Source of the DNA: Anaerolineae bacterium
Lineage (GTDB): Bacteria; Chloroflexota; Anaerolineae; Aggregatilineales; Phototrophicaceae
Assembly (NCBI GenBank): GCA_022822305.1
Contig: JAJEBY010000002.1
Coordinates: 1 to 64,000, forward strand
DNA: 64,000 nucleotides
Direction of reading: 5' to 3'
Part shown: piece after piece, positions 52,730 through 62,185 of the stretch
Layout: each line of letters begins with the position of its first letter
Numbering within the stretch: position 1 is the stretch's first letter
Made by a program: the position numbers and the translations under genes
The notes under the pieces: model-generated
What the model saw: only the letters and a program-made list of their open reading frames with translations
Told to the model about the DNA's origin: nothing
Databases searched by the model: none

Positions 52730-53196
52730 AGGTTGACTGATTGTGTGTGCGAATTGACCTTGATGGTGTAGGCGCCCGATTCGAAGCTGCCTTCCAGCAA
52801 TATGGCGCCTTGATAGGGTTTTAGAATCATCGGGCAGAAGACATCCGCCGGCACGTTGCGGAAGACCTCGATGCTAACCGTGCTGCCGTCGCGGGATTGC
52901 TCAACGCGCACGGGATACTCACAGCCGTCGGGATGCTCCCCGTAGACATCAAGGCTGATCCTAGGCGGATCGGTCTCTGAGACGTTTACGTCGACGCTGA
53001 GGATATTGGTCAAGACTTTGTCGCTTGCTATCACTGCATCATTCTCCATGTCATCAATAGAATCGTCATTCTCTCTATGTAACGCGCCTTTTGGCTGATC
53101 GGTTGCGAACATCATGCCGGAATCGTCGCGCGGCAAGCGACTGAGCAGCGCTACGACGACAAGCAGCAAAGCAATCGAGAGCCACGGTTTCAACAT
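52726..53196 (-). CDS. Small secreted protein of unknown function
   Basis: A 156-residue protein with an N-terminal export signal or anchor (about 4-19). An acidic, Asn-rich segment is followed by a beta-rich domain with two Cys (GCEYPVRVE and DVFCPMILK) that could form a disulfide. The VEVFRN..PADVFCP...GAYTIKVN pattern suggests an immunoglobulin-like or inhibitor fold; this is inference. It is the first gene of the operon with the DUF4139 protein. Confidence 0.7.
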   Translation of the reverse strand: MLKPWLSIALLLVVVALLSRLPRDDSGMMFATDQPKGALHRENDDSIDDMENDAVIASDKVLTNILSVDVNVSETDPPRISLDVYGEHPDGCEYPVRVEQSRDGSTVSIEVFRNVPADVFCPMILKPYQGAILLEGSFESGAYTIKVNSHTQSVNL

Positions 53197-53291
53197 GTTT
53201 ACACCTCAGATGGCGCTTTTCCTACAATTGAAATAACTTGGCGATAATCGCCGCTTTGACGCGTCCGATATTTCAGTCACGCGGCACGCCA

Positions 53292-53864
53292 TCACAACTC
53301 GATCCAGTTGTCGTCTTCGCCAAGTCTCATGACATCGACGCTGCCGTCGCCATCGTCCCAGTCGCGCGGCTGGGTGATCAGCGCCAGGAAGACTTCACCC
53401 GCGCAGGCAGACGCAACCGGTTGAACCGTCGCCAGAAAATCGTCTTGGCCTCGCTCGCGCTGCGCCGCTATCAAGAGCTTGTTTTCCGCCCCGCCGCAAC
53501 AGAGTCGATTCAAGGCGATAATCGCATCGCGCCAATCGAGGGAAAACTCGATTTCGATCTGCCAGAGCGCCGAACAGACATAGGCGAATTGATCCGCATT
53601 GCGGCCGCCCGCCTCCGCGAAGGCCACCCGGCAGATCTCAATTTCATATAGCAATTGGTCGGCGCCGAAGTCGTCACGGTTGGCACGGGAAACGGGAGAG
53701 AAAACCCGAACATCATCGGCCGCGAAGGCATCCACGAATTGGGTTGTGACTGCCTTGATGAAGGCGCGTTCGCGCGCCCGCGCCAGCGATGCCGCGGATG
53801 TGCCCATGACCAGCGCGTTACGGGCATCGTGAAAGCTGTAGACCAGGAGGCGCCGGATGTCCAT
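53292..53864 (-). CDS. Hypothetical protein
   Basis: A 190-residue acidic protein with a mixed alpha/beta pattern. It has an ATPase-like or NTN-like opening (DIRRLLVYSFHDARNALVMGT), a conserved-looking Cys pair (LCCGG) and an acidic tail (DDGDGSVDVMRLGEDDN). I do not recognise a family. Codon use is like the neighbours. Single gene. Confidence 0.55.
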   Translation of the reverse strand: MDIRRLLVYSFHDARNALVMGTSAASLARARERAFIKAVTTQFVDAFAADDVRVFSPVSRANRDDFGADQLLYEIEICRVAFAEAGGRNADQFAYVCSALWQIEIEFSLDWRDAIIALNRLCCGGAENKLLIAAQRERGQDDFLATVQPVASACAGEVFLALITQPRDWDDGDGSVDVMRLGEDDNWIEL

Positions 53865-53981
53865 GCGTCAATTATACGTCCAGACTATGCCGTCCGCATG
53901 AGCGAAATCGGCAGCTGAACGAAGGCGAATAGGATTATACCCGCACAAGAACTACCGGCGAAGATTTTGTCGCGCCGCCGA

Positions 53982-54749
53982 TTAGAAGTTCAGCGTCAAA
54001 CTGATCGGGCAGTGATCGCTGCCGAGCACATCGGCGTGGATTTCGGCATTCTCCATCCGGTCGAGCAGATCCGGGGAGATGAAGAAGTAATCGATGCGCC
54101 AGCCGACATTCTTCGCCCGGGCGCCGCTGCGCATCGACCACCAGGAATAGCCGCCTTCTTTATCCGGATTTACATGCCGGTAGGTATCGACATAGCCCTG
54201 CTCGACGACCTTGTCGATCCAGTCCCGTTCCTCGCGCAGGAAGCCGGTGGTCTTGGTATTCTGCTTGGGACGCGCCAAATCGATCTCGTTATGCGCCGTA
54301 TTGATGTCTCCGCAGAAGACAACCGACTTGCCGTCCGCGCGCAAGGCGTTGGCATAATCAAGGAATGCCTCTTTATATTCCATCTTGAAGGGTACACGTT
54401 TGTGATCGCGTCCGCCATTGGGCAGGTAGGTGGTCATCAGCGTGAAGTCGCCGTAATCGGCGATGATGGTGCGTCCCTCGCTGTCGAACTTTTCGATGCC
54501 CAAACCCAGCTTGATGTCGAGCGGTTCGGTCTTGCTGAAGAAGCCGACGCCGCTATAGCCCTTGCGTTCAGCGCTGGACCACCAGGCGTGATAGCCTTCA
54601 GGTTGCCGCAACTCGGGATCGAGCTGCTCAGGTTGAGCTTTGGTTTCTTGAATCGCCAGCACATCAGGTTGTGTGGCGCGCAGCCAGTCGAGGAAACCCT
54701 TCTTCTGCGCCGCGCGCACGCCGTTGACGTTCCAGGAATAGAGTTGCAT
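53982..54749 (-). CDS. xth: Exodeoxyribonuclease III
   Basis: About 255 residues, normal for ExoIII. The N-terminus MQLYSWNVNGVRAAQKKGF carries the metal-binding Asn. Other conserved elements are LAIQETKAQPEQL (Glu), TTYLPNGGRDHKR, VVFCGDINTAHNEIDLA (Asp-Asn), GYSWWSMRSGARAKNVGWRIDYF and the C-terminal SDHCPISL (Asp-His). It cleaves abasic sites and removes 3' blocks in base excision repair. ATG 54749 is preceded by GGAGGAAG; the frame opens at 54851. Confidence 0.94.
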   Translation of the reverse strand: MQLYSWNVNGVRAAQKKGFLDWLRATQPDVLAIQETKAQPEQLDPELRQPEGYHAWWSSAERKGYSGVGFFSKTEPLDIKLGLGIEKFDSEGRTIIADYGDFTLMTTYLPNGGRDHKRVPFKMEYKEAFLDYANALRADGKSVVFCGDINTAHNEIDLARPKQNTKTTGFLREERDWIDKVVEQGYVDTYRHVNPDKEGGYSWWSMRSGARAKNVGWRIDYFFISPDLLDRMENAEIHADVLGSDHCPISLTLNF

Positions 54750-54905
54750 GTCTTCCTCCACTGCGCCAGTTTGCAAGTCACAGGAAGGATTATAGTTGAG
54801 GCGCGGATGTGAAATAAGGTTGAATCGCGCCGGCCACCGATTGTCGGGCACAGGCGGATGCGTTAACCTCTTGTCGTTCGCGCGAACAATAAAGGGATCA
54901 ACGAA

Positions 54906-56135
54906 ATGCTAAAGGTGAACGCAGATCGTCTGCTGGCTGACCTAGCCGAACTTTCTCAGATCGGCGCAACCAGCGATGGCGGCGTATCGCGCCCGGCGCT
55001 GACCGCCGCTGATATTGAGGCGCGGGACTGGTATCGCGGCAAAATCGCCGAAGCTGGTCTTGACTATGCGATGGACGGCGCCGGCAATCAGTCGGCCATA
55101 CTGGGCAGCGATCCGCCGAGCGCGAAACGCATACTCGCCGGATCGCATCTCGACAGCGTGCCCAATGGCGGCCGCTTCGATGGGGCTCTGGGCGTGATGG
55201 TCGCATTTGAGGCGCTGCGCACGCTCAAGGACCATGGCATCACACCGGGTGTGTCTTTGGAAGCGGTGAACTTCACCGACGAAGAAGGCGCGATCATGGG
55301 GTTGATGGGCAGCCGCGCAGTAGCCGGGCAGCTGTCAGCGGAAGATTTCGATCGTGCAAAGATCGACAAGGCGGAACTGGCGCGACGTCTGGCCGCCGTC
55401 GACATCAGCCGCGACTCTATGTTGCATGCCCGCCGCGATGACGTATTGGCCTGGGCCGAACTGCATATCGAACAGGGTACGCGCCTGGAATCCGGCGAGA
55501 TTGCCATCGGCGTCGTCAATGCCATCGTCGGCATCCGCGCCTTGCGTGTGACATTCAAAGGCGAGGCGGCGCACGCCGGAACAAAACCGATGGAACTGCG
55601 CCGCGATGCCTTGTGGGGCGCCGCGGAATTTGTGCTGCGCGCCAGAAAACACATCATGGACAACTTCATGCCGGGTGTCTGCAATATCGGCAAGATTGAC
55701 GCCAAGCCGGGCGCCTTCAATATCGTGCCCGCCGAAGCGCATTTGGCGCTGGAATTCCGTCACGGCTCGACCGCGGAACTGGATCGGATGGAAACGGCAT
55801 TGCTTGAATTGCTAGAGAAGTGCGCGGCCGAATATGACTTGTCCGTATCCTGGGAGGGGACGCCGACGGTGCGGCCGGCGCGGATGAGCGAGACGGTGAT
55901 GCGCGCTATTGAATCTGCCGCCCAGGGACTTGGCCTGCCCCATCAGAGGATGCTTAGTTTTGCTGGCCACGATACCCAGTCGATGGCGAGCATCGCGCCT
56001 GCAGCCATGTACTTTGTGCCGTCGAAACTGGGCATCAGCCATAATCCCAAGGAGTTCACAGCCGACGAAGACTGTGTCAACGGCGCGAATATGATGCTGC
56101 GCACACTGCTTGAGCTTCTGCGGCGATTTGCCTAA
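54906..56135 (+). CDS. M20-family hydrolase (N-carbamoyl-L-amino-acid hydrolase/allantoate amidohydrolase-like)
   Basis: A 409-residue enzyme. The metal ligands are in AGSHLDSVPNGGRFDGALG (His, Asp), NFTDEEGAIMGLMGSRAV (Glu) and a C-terminal AGHDTQSM (His). HIEQGTRLESGEIAIGVVNAI and GEAAHAGTKPMELRRDA match the lid domain that mediates dimerisation. The family removes carbamoyl groups from N-carbamoyl amino acids, allantoate or ureido compounds; which one is not clear. It converges with the aldehyde dehydrogenase gene, overlapping by four bases. Confidence 0.9.
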   Translation: MLKVNADRLLADLAELSQIGATSDGGVSRPALTAADIEARDWYRGKIAEAGLDYAMDGAGNQSAILGSDPPSAKRILAGSHLDSVPNGGRFDGALGVMVAFEALRTLKDHGITPGVSLEAVNFTDEEGAIMGLMGSRAVAGQLSAEDFDRAKIDKAELARRLAAVDISRDSMLHARRDDVLAWAELHIEQGTRLESGEIAIGVVNAIVGIRALRVTFKGEAAHAGTKPMELRRDALWGAAEFVLRARKHIMDNFMPGVCNIGKIDAKPGAFNIVPAEAHLALEFRHGSTAELDRMETALLELLEKCAAEYDLSVSWEGTPTVRPARMSETVMRAIESAAQGLGLPHQRMLSFAGHDTQSMASIAPAAMYFVPSKLGISHNPKEFTADEDCVNGANMMLRTLLELLRRFA

Positions 56136-58543
56136 ACGCCTGTCGGCGCCCAGATGTTCTTGACTTCGATTGATTCCTGAATGAATTCGACGCCGGCGCC
56201 ACTTTGCTGATCGAGCCAGTCACGATGCTGGCCGTAGCTCACCCAGGTGCGCTTCATATTGGCGGTCGAGCGCGCTTCGATTTGTCGGCAGCCTTCCGCA
56301 TCGCCGAAATACCACATGCTGTCGACATCGTCGTGCTCAACCAGGGTCTTGCTCAGGTGATCGCGATCGCCGGTGACGATATTGACCACGCCGGCGGGCA
56401 GATCCGAGGTATCGAGCACCTGGTAGAGATCAGTCGCGCTCAAGGGGAATCGCGGCGAGGGAATGCAGATGACAGTGTTGCCGCGCGCGATGGCCGGCGC
56501 GACCAGCGAAACCAGCGCCAGCAGCGGGCGCTCGTCCGGGCAGGCGATGCCGATGACGCCGACGGGTTCGTGAATGGCTGCCACCAGACCGCGCAGGGTA
56601 GTCTCCTGCACCGTTCCGCCGCTCTTGTCGGCCAGCGCCGCCCAATGAAACAGACGCTCAATCGCCACGTCCACTTCGCGCGCCGCCATGTCGACCGAGT
56701 CTTCGGTCATGGCGACGATGCGTTTGGCAAACTCATCCTGTCGCGCCGAGAGGTTTTCGGCGATGAAGTAGAGAACCTGCGCTCGATTATGCGGCGCGTA
56801 ATATGCCCAGTTTTTGGCTTTGTGGGCCGCTTCTACGGCGTTGCGTATGTCTTTGCGGTTGCCGTCTCCCACTTGACCGACCAGCTTGCCTGATGGCGAA
56901 ACGACAGTTCGGGTATAGTTGCCATCCGGGCGTGTTTGCGCGCCACCGATATAGAGCTTGGCGGTTCGATCGATCAACGCGTCGCTCGAATTCGCGCCGA
57001 GTGGAAGCGCAGCCGCGGGATCCGCCGTTCCCCAAGTCTCGTTTGGGGCGCCCAACGGTGGCGCCGGACGCTTCATCCAGCGGGGACGCAGGTATGCGAA
57101 CAGTCCTTCTTTGCCGCCTTCGCGTCCGAATCCGCTTTCCCGAAAGCCGCCAAAGCCGGATGCGGCGTCGAACAAGTTGGCGCTGTTGATCCAGACTGTG
57201 CCGGCCTTGACCCGCCGCGCCGCATCCAGCGCCAGGCTGATGTTCTCGCTCCAGATTGACGCCGCCAATCCGTAGCGCGTGTTATTGGCCAGTTCCACGG
57301 CTTCGCCCGGCGTACGAAAACTCATAGCCACCAAAACCGGGCCAAAGATCTCTTCCTGCGCGACAGATGAAGCCGCATTGACGTTCGTGAGCAGGGTGGG
57401 CGGATAATAGCAGCCGTTGCCGGGCATGCCATTTTCAAGCTGGTATATGTCCGCGCCCTCGGCGATGCCGCGTTGCACCCAGCGCTCGATGTTTTCGCGC
57501 TGAATTGGATCGACGACTGCGCCGATATCTATGCCTTTATCCAGTGAATCGCCCAGCCGCAGATTCGCCATGCGCCGCTTGAGCCGCGCGATGAAGCGAT
57601 TGTATATGTTCTCTTGCACCAGCAGGCGCGAGCCGGCGCAGCAGACCTCGCCCTGATTGAAAAAGATCGCATCTACCAGTCCCTCGATGGCGCCATCCAG
57701 ATCGGCGTCATCATAGACGATATAGGGCGATTTGCCGCCGAGCTCGAGTGTGAGCTTCACGCCTTTGCCGGCCGTGACGCGTCGAATTATGCGCCCGACC
57801 GCGGTCGAGCCAGTGAAGGCGACTTTCTCCAGATTATCATGCGCAACCAGCGCCGCTCCCGCGTCATCGCCGCCAGTGACGATGTTGACCACGCCCGGCG
57901 GCAATCCCGCCTCCGCCATGATTTCCGCCAGAAGCAAGGCTGAAAGCGGCGTGTAGGGCGCGGGCTTGATGACCACTGTATTGCCCATGGCGATGGCCGG
58001 CGCGATCTTCCAGGCCAGCATCAGCAGCGGGAAGTTCCAGGGAATGACCTGTCCGACGACGCCCAGCGAGCGATAATCGCGCAATTCCGTGTCCATCAAT
58101 TGCGCCCAGCCGGCGTGATGATAGAAGTGGCGCGCCACCAGCGGGATATCGATATCGCGTGATTCACGAATGGGTTTGCCGTTGTCCAGGCTCTCCAGCA
58201 CCGCCAAGAGCCGGGCGTGCTTTTGCACATTGCGGGCGATGGCGTAGAGGTGACGCGCGCGTTGATGAGGCGTCAGCGTCGACCAGTTCTCGTAGGCTGT
58301 GCGGGCTGCCGATACCGCGCGGTCGATGTCAATTTCGCTTGCGTCCGCGACTTGCGCCAGGGGCTCGTCCCGCGCCGGGTTGGAGACGGTGAAGTAGTCG
58401 TCGTTTTCGGGCGGGGTCCAGGCATTGTTGATGAAGAGGTCGAATTGGCGGTGGTGAGCGTCGAGCCAGGCGACGGCCGCCGCGTCGGATTCCGGCGCGG
58501 GTCCGTAGGTCATGGATTGGAAGTGTTGGGTTAGTTGGGGCAT
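56132..58543 (-). CDS. Double aldehyde dehydrogenase (two ALDH domains)
   Basis: An 803-residue protein with two aldehyde dehydrogenase units. The first (about 30-500) is complete: VIPWNFPLLMLAWKIAPAI, FTGSTAVGR (NAD loop), LELGGKSPY (Glu) and NQGEVCCAGSRL (catalytic Cys), ending in a GFGGFRESGFGREGG region. The second (about 520-790) has KNWAYYAPHNRAQVLYFI, GVIGIACPDERPLLALVSL and a VVNIVTGDRDHL stretch but lacks the Cys motif, so it is probably structural. Substrate is unknown; the family oxidises aliphatic or semialdehyde compounds. ATG 58543 has no strong ribosome site. Confidence 0.88.
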   Translation of the reverse strand: MPQLTQHFQSMTYGPAPESDAAAVAWLDAHHRQFDLFINNAWTPPENDDYFTVSNPARDEPLAQVADASEIDIDRAVSAARTAYENWSTLTPHQRARHLYAIARNVQKHARLLAVLESLDNGKPIRESRDIDIPLVARHFYHHAGWAQLMDTELRDYRSLGVVGQVIPWNFPLLMLAWKIAPAIAMGNTVVIKPAPYTPLSALLLAEIMAEAGLPPGVVNIVTGGDDAGAALVAHDNLEKVAFTGSTAVGRIIRRVTAGKGVKLTLELGGKSPYIVYDDADLDGAIEGLVDAIFFNQGEVCCAGSRLLVQENIYNRFIARLKRRMANLRLGDSLDKGIDIGAVVDPIQRENIERWVQRGIAEGADIYQLENGMPGNGCYYPPTLLTNVNAASSVAQEEIFGPVLVAMSFRTPGEAVELANNTRYGLAASIWSENISLALDAARRVKAGTVWINSANLFDAASGFGGFRESGFGREGGKEGLFAYLRPRWMKRPAPPLGAPNETWGTADPAAALPLGANSSDALIDRTAKLYIGGAQTRPDGNYTRTVVSPSGKLVGQVGDGNRKDIRNAVEAAHKAKNWAYYAPHNRAQVLYFIAENLSARQDEFAKRIVAMTEDSVDMAAREVDVAIERLFHWAALADKSGGTVQETTLRGLVAAIHEPVGVIGIACPDERPLLALVSLVAPAIARGNTVICIPSPRFPLSATDLYQVLDTSDLPAGVVNIVTGDRDHLSKTLVEHDDVDSMWYFGDAEGCRQIEARSTANMKRTWVSYGQHRDWLDQQSGAGVEFIQESIEVKNIWAPTGV

Positions 58544-58693
58544 GCACGTTATCCTACGTAGGTTGCGCTACTTGGTTCCGAGTATAACAGATCGCTACAT
58601 TGTGCAAGCATAAGCAGGAGATTTGACTCTGATACGCCAGTTATGTTTGGGTTTGACTCCGCAACAGTTGTAGATTTTCTTAACAACGCATTG

Positions 58694-58702
58694 TGATAGA
58701 AT
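58694..58702 (+). promoter_or_regulatory. Extended -10 promoter of the NusA-KH unit
   Basis: TGATAGAAT (TG-n-TAGAAT) at 58694-58702 is an extended -10 about 100 bases before the small CxxC gene. No clear -35. The region is AT-rich and follows the divergent aldehyde dehydrogenase start. Confidence 0.5.
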
Positions 58703-58799
58703 ACGGTGGATGAGACAAGAATAGTATTGGAGGCCAGAGAGAATCAGGGGCGCAGTAGACTACGCAACATCACTCTTTGAACGGTTTCGGCAAAGAGTC

Positions 58800-59012
58800 G
58801 TGTGGCTTACAAAAAAGAGGATTATCCATGTCGTCTACGATATAGAAGCCGAAGACGAATTGTTGATTCCAGGAAAGTGCGTTAACTGCGGCGACACTGT
58901 TTCAATCGATAATTTGGCCGGGTGGATCAAGTTAGGTGGAGAACCTGCGCCATTCTGTATCAGACCGGAATGTAATCCGTTGAGTCAACTCGAGAGCCCC
59001 GATGACAATTGA
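58800..59012 (+). CDS. Small CxxC protein, first gene of the NusA-KH unit
   Basis: A 70-residue protein (GTG start). Two Cys pairs, C-V-N-C-G and C-I-R-P-E-C, could form a zinc ribbon. The reading frame stays open upstream to 58722, without another ATG, GTG or TTG, so the start is uncertain. Its end overlaps the next gene by 11 bases (ATGACAATTGA). That coupling and a shared AT-rich composition suggest that the two act together. I do not recognise a family. Confidence 0.6.
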   Translation: MWLTKKRIIHVVYDIEAEDELLIPGKCVNCGDTVSIDNLAGWIKLGGEPAPFCIRPECNPLSQLESPDDN

Positions 59013-60918
59013 AATTGATCTTACTTCCTTCGGCCTAGGAAGTCTGTTTATTGCTCTAATTGGCGCATACATCATCAAGAATCCTCTTTTGCTTTTCAAA
59101 GTTTCAGAAATTGGCTCGAAAATCTCTTATCGCTTTAGACTTTCAAAACATCGTCGAGTGATAGCGAAGCGCTTGGATTTCATGCTTAACTCTGCCGCAC
59201 TCACGTTTCAGAACGAAATGCCGGCCATATTCGACAAGTCAATACGTCTTCGCTGGATAGAGAACACTGAGAGCTTCGCTGACGTCGGTGAAGGTGATAT
59301 TGTTCTTTATATGAAGGACAGCAGGGATGCGAATGAAGTTTATGCAAATGCTGTAATGCTCTACGTTCGAAATAGCCTAATACTTGACTCTAGGCCATTC
59401 GTTGAGCGGGAGCTTCTTGGAGCAGTGGACGTTTCGTTGGCACAGCGTGTCCTTTTGAATGATTCTGTCGCACATGAGTGTTTGCAGCGACAGTATTTGG
59501 ATCCTTTGCTAGCAAATGAAAGAAGGCGAAGAAGGTATGAACTCGCTAGCTCGCTCGAAGAGCATGGCGTACTCACTAGAATTGTGTTATCTGAGTTCAG
59601 CAGTCTTGGTCTCAAGCTGAAGGGAAAGCGCTCCACTGCAAGCACAAGGCAGGAAACCGTAAATTTTGCGTCATTTGTGGAGCGGATAGTAACTCGTGAT
59701 TCAGATGACGTCACGTTGCGATTCCGTGGGAAACTGTTTAGTTCTACCATCGCACTAGTTGCGAATACGGATACACATCGAGCAATGGGTATCAAATTCT
59801 ATCAGCGCAAGTTTCGCAACGATATAGACACGGGCATTCGAGTTATACATCTTTTAGGACGGGGAAATCGTAATCTTAATCTTGTCCGAAGTCTTGCGAG
59901 ATGGGCTTCAGGCACGGGGCTTGTCTCCAATTTCGTGCCGAGATTCTTTGCCGAGGCAACTCCCGCTGGCCGACAGGTACGCTCGGTTTGCATTAGTTGC
60001 TACTCAGCCAAACTGCCCACCGTCTTGCAGCTGAATCCAGTTGAGGAATTGCATGGTGCCTTATTTGAAGTACTGCCCGATACCATTACAGGCGAGTTGG
60101 AAATCCTCGAAATCGCCCGCGAACCAAATGTCCGATCCAAGATAATCGTGCGAAGTTTGGACGGTACAAATCCTATCTCTCGCTGCACCGGGACTGACAA
60201 TGAGAACATTGCGAAGATAAAGAGTCGATTGAATGCAGAATACGAACTCATTGACTTTATAGTTTGGAACGCAGATCCTTTGGAATTGGTCAAAAGAGCC
60301 ATGTATCCTTTGCGAGACGATGAGATTTTCGAAATTGAATTTGATAGCGATGTTGCGAAGGCACGTATCGCTTTGTGGTCAAGCGAATACGTTGGCAATA
60401 TCATCGGCAAGGCGGGCATAAACGTTCGACTTGCCGAAAAGGTAACTGGATACAAGATTGAAATAGTGGAAAAAGAGGAATTGCTTTCCGCCGAAGATGT
60501 GGCGATCAGAGTCCTGAAGAGCTTTGTAAAACCAATATCGGACGGTTCAGTAGTGGTGAAGCGGTTGGTTCGGCTTTCCAAAGTGATCAAAGTGTTGGTC
60601 GATTCGAATTATGATGATATGCCTTCTGTAGCTTGTCGGCGGCAAGCAGACTTTCTCAAAATAAAGAATCAATTGTCTGGTGAGTACATCTACTTTATTT
60701 ACTGGGTCGAGCCAGTTGAAGACCGTATCTACAATGCGCTTGCTCCCCTAAACAAGACTGAAATTGTGTCGTCCCAAGTAAACGAAACAAAGAAGAAGGC
60801 AACAATTTTCGTTTTGACCGTACAGGCGAGGGGAGACGCGGTTGGTCACAAGGGCGAAAATGTTAGGGCAGCAAGTCAACTTACTGGTTACGATATTACT
60901 ATAAAGGTTTCAGATTGA
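59002..60918 (+). CDS. Membrane-anchored protein with two NusA-like KH1-KH2 modules
   Basis: A 638-residue protein. A single N-terminal helix (about 11-32) anchors it. A soluble domain of about 320 residues with no recognised family follows, including a CISC motif. Then comes a NusA-like KH1-KH2 (about 360-490): GELEILEIAREPNVRSKI, LIDFIVWNADPLELVKRAM and NIIGKAGINVRLAEKVTGY, which align by eye with NusA (EIK..AREPGSR.KI, IDIV.W..DP, IG..GQNVRLAS.L.GW). A second, more diverged KH1-KH2 (about 520-638) has IYFIYWVEPVEDRIYNAL and VGHKGENVRAASQLTGYDI. The S1 and N-terminal polymerase-binding domains of NusA are absent. It probably binds RNA at the membrane. AT-rich, hence possibly acquired. Confidence 0.75.
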   Translation: MTIEIDLTSFGLGSLFIALIGAYIIKNPLLLFKVSEIGSKISYRFRLSKHRRVIAKRLDFMLNSAALTFQNEMPAIFDKSIRLRWIENTESFADVGEGDIVLYMKDSRDANEVYANAVMLYVRNSLILDSRPFVERELLGAVDVSLAQRVLLNDSVAHECLQRQYLDPLLANERRRRRYELASSLEEHGVLTRIVLSEFSSLGLKLKGKRSTASTRQETVNFASFVERIVTRDSDDVTLRFRGKLFSSTIALVANTDTHRAMGIKFYQRKFRNDIDTGIRVIHLLGRGNRNLNLVRSLARWASGTGLVSNFVPRFFAEATPAGRQVRSVCISCYSAKLPTVLQLNPVEELHGALFEVLPDTITGELEILEIAREPNVRSKIIVRSLDGTNPISRCTGTDNENIAKIKSRLNAEYELIDFIVWNADPLELVKRAMYPLRDDEIFEIEFDSDVAKARIALWSSEYVGNIIGKAGINVRLAEKVTGYKIEIVEKEELLSAEDVAIRVLKSFVKPISDGSVVVKRLVRLSKVIKVLVDSNYDDMPSVACRRQADFLKIKNQLSGEYIYFIYWVEPVEDRIYNALAPLNKTEIVSSQVNETKKKATIFVLTVQARGDAVGHKGENVRAASQLTGYDITIKVSD

Positions 60919-61088
60919 CATACTCTGCAGCTGTCAAACAGATGTCCCAAGCCATTTAGTGTAAGCGATTATACTCCAAAGCAGACTTCACTTGCCCTTT
61001 GGACAAACATATGGTGTTGCACGCCCTACAATAGCGTCCGCGAGTCTGCTACCCTCACCACCCACGAAATCCCAACAGGAGCCAACCC

Positions 61089-61613
61089 ATGCCCAAGCAA
61101 TACGCCAGCCCGCCCGCCATGACCGTCGACCCCAAGAAATCTTATCGCGCCGAGATGAACACCAGCAAAGGCAGCATTGCCATTGACCTCTTCGCCGACC
61201 GCGCGCCGGTTACCGTTAACAACTTCGTCTTCCTCGCGCGCGAAGGCTTTTATGACGGCGTGATCTTTCACCGGGTTCTTGAAGGCTTCATGGCCCAGGG
61301 CGGCGACCCTACCGGCAGCGGACGCGGCGGCCCCGGATATCGCTGGGATGACGAGCCCTCCGCCATGCGTGTTCGCCACGATGCGCCGGGCACCTTGAGC
61401 ATGGCCAACGCCGGGCCCAACACCAACGGCTCGCAATTCTTCATCACCTTTGTGGCGACGCCGCATCTTGATGGACGGCATGCGGTTTTCGGTCGTGTGG
61501 CTGATGACGCCAGCCTGCAAATCCTCAATTCGCTCGAGCGGGTTGATCCGCAGCGGCCTGATCGTTCGGTCCAGCCAGACCGGATTATCGGCATCCGAAT
61601 CGACGAGGTCTGA
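61089..61613 (+). CDS. Peptidyl-prolyl cis-trans isomerase (cyclophilin type)
   Basis: A 174-residue cytoplasmic cyclophilin. The active-site sequence is complete: [20 protein letters not shown] (Phe/His/Arg and Gln), [20 protein letters not shown] and [12 protein letters not shown]. It speeds proline isomerisation in protein folding. Upstream spacing and CAGGAG support ATG 61089. Single gene; no signal peptide. Confidence 0.93.
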   Translation: MPKQYASPPAMTVDPKKSYRAEMNTSKGSIAIDLFADRAPVTVNNFVFLAREGFYDGVIFHRVLEGFMAQGGDPTGSGRGGPGYRWDDEPSAMRVRHDAPGTLSMANAGPNTNGSQFFITFVATPHLDGRHAVFGRVADDASLQILNSLERVDPQRPDRSVQPDRIIGIRIDEV

Positions 61614-62072
61614 TGCCTAGGCGCCGCCGACAACTCCCTCAGTCGATCCCCGCGAAAGCAGCGTGCAGTTATTCCGCAGCGTCTGATGTCATGTTGGCCG
61701 GGACGCGGGCGTCTTGCACTCCGGCTTTGCTTTACAATCGTGAGCCAAGAATAGACTCAACGAGCGTCTCCTTAACGTCGCATGAATAAATTCTGGACAT
61801 GTAATGCTAATGGCTTCAGATACATAGTGGGGGCCTAACGCTAACGGACTATAGCGGTCCGAAGAGAATGGACATAGAAGTCAGCCACTTGCGCTACACT
61901 TGCCCCGCCGTGCGAGCAATGGAATGTATACAGTGCGTTGGCATCGATAGCGTATCAGCGGAACGCGAAAACGCGGACGGTTTGCGCTAACTCGATTGTA
62001 CCCCTAAGGGTTAATAAATTCTCGCTGATAAGCGCCTTGGACTTGCTTTTGGACCACACGTTCAAAACTCGG
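61614..62072. other. Long intergenic region, no gene recognised
   Basis: About 460 bases before the promoter of the SARP-like gene. I see no open frame with a ribosome site and no tRNA. Short inverted repeats (CGGAC/GTCCG near 61846-61862 and ACCC/GGGT around 61999-62010) are too weak to assign. A TATACAGT-like element near 61928 may be a promoter. Confidence 0.4.
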
Positions 62073-62101
62073 TTGCCGCGCCGTTTGAACAATGCTATAG
62101 T
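62073..62101 (+). promoter_or_regulatory. Promoter of the SARP-like regulator
   Basis: -35 TTGCCG (62073-62078), a 17-base spacer and -10 TATAGT (62096-62101). The gene starts at 62186, with GAGG about ten bases before it. Confidence 0.6.
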
Positions 62102-62185
62102 AACCCCTGCCTGAAAGCGTTTGCTTGCGCTGTCGAGCAACGCTTGGTCGCAGCCGCAGCCGAGCAGGCATCGTGAGGTTTCATC

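Noticed and set aside
61614-62185. tRNA or small RNA in the long intergenic region
   Set aside because: No cloverleaf, no GTTCRANYC T-arm consensus and no strong terminator were found.
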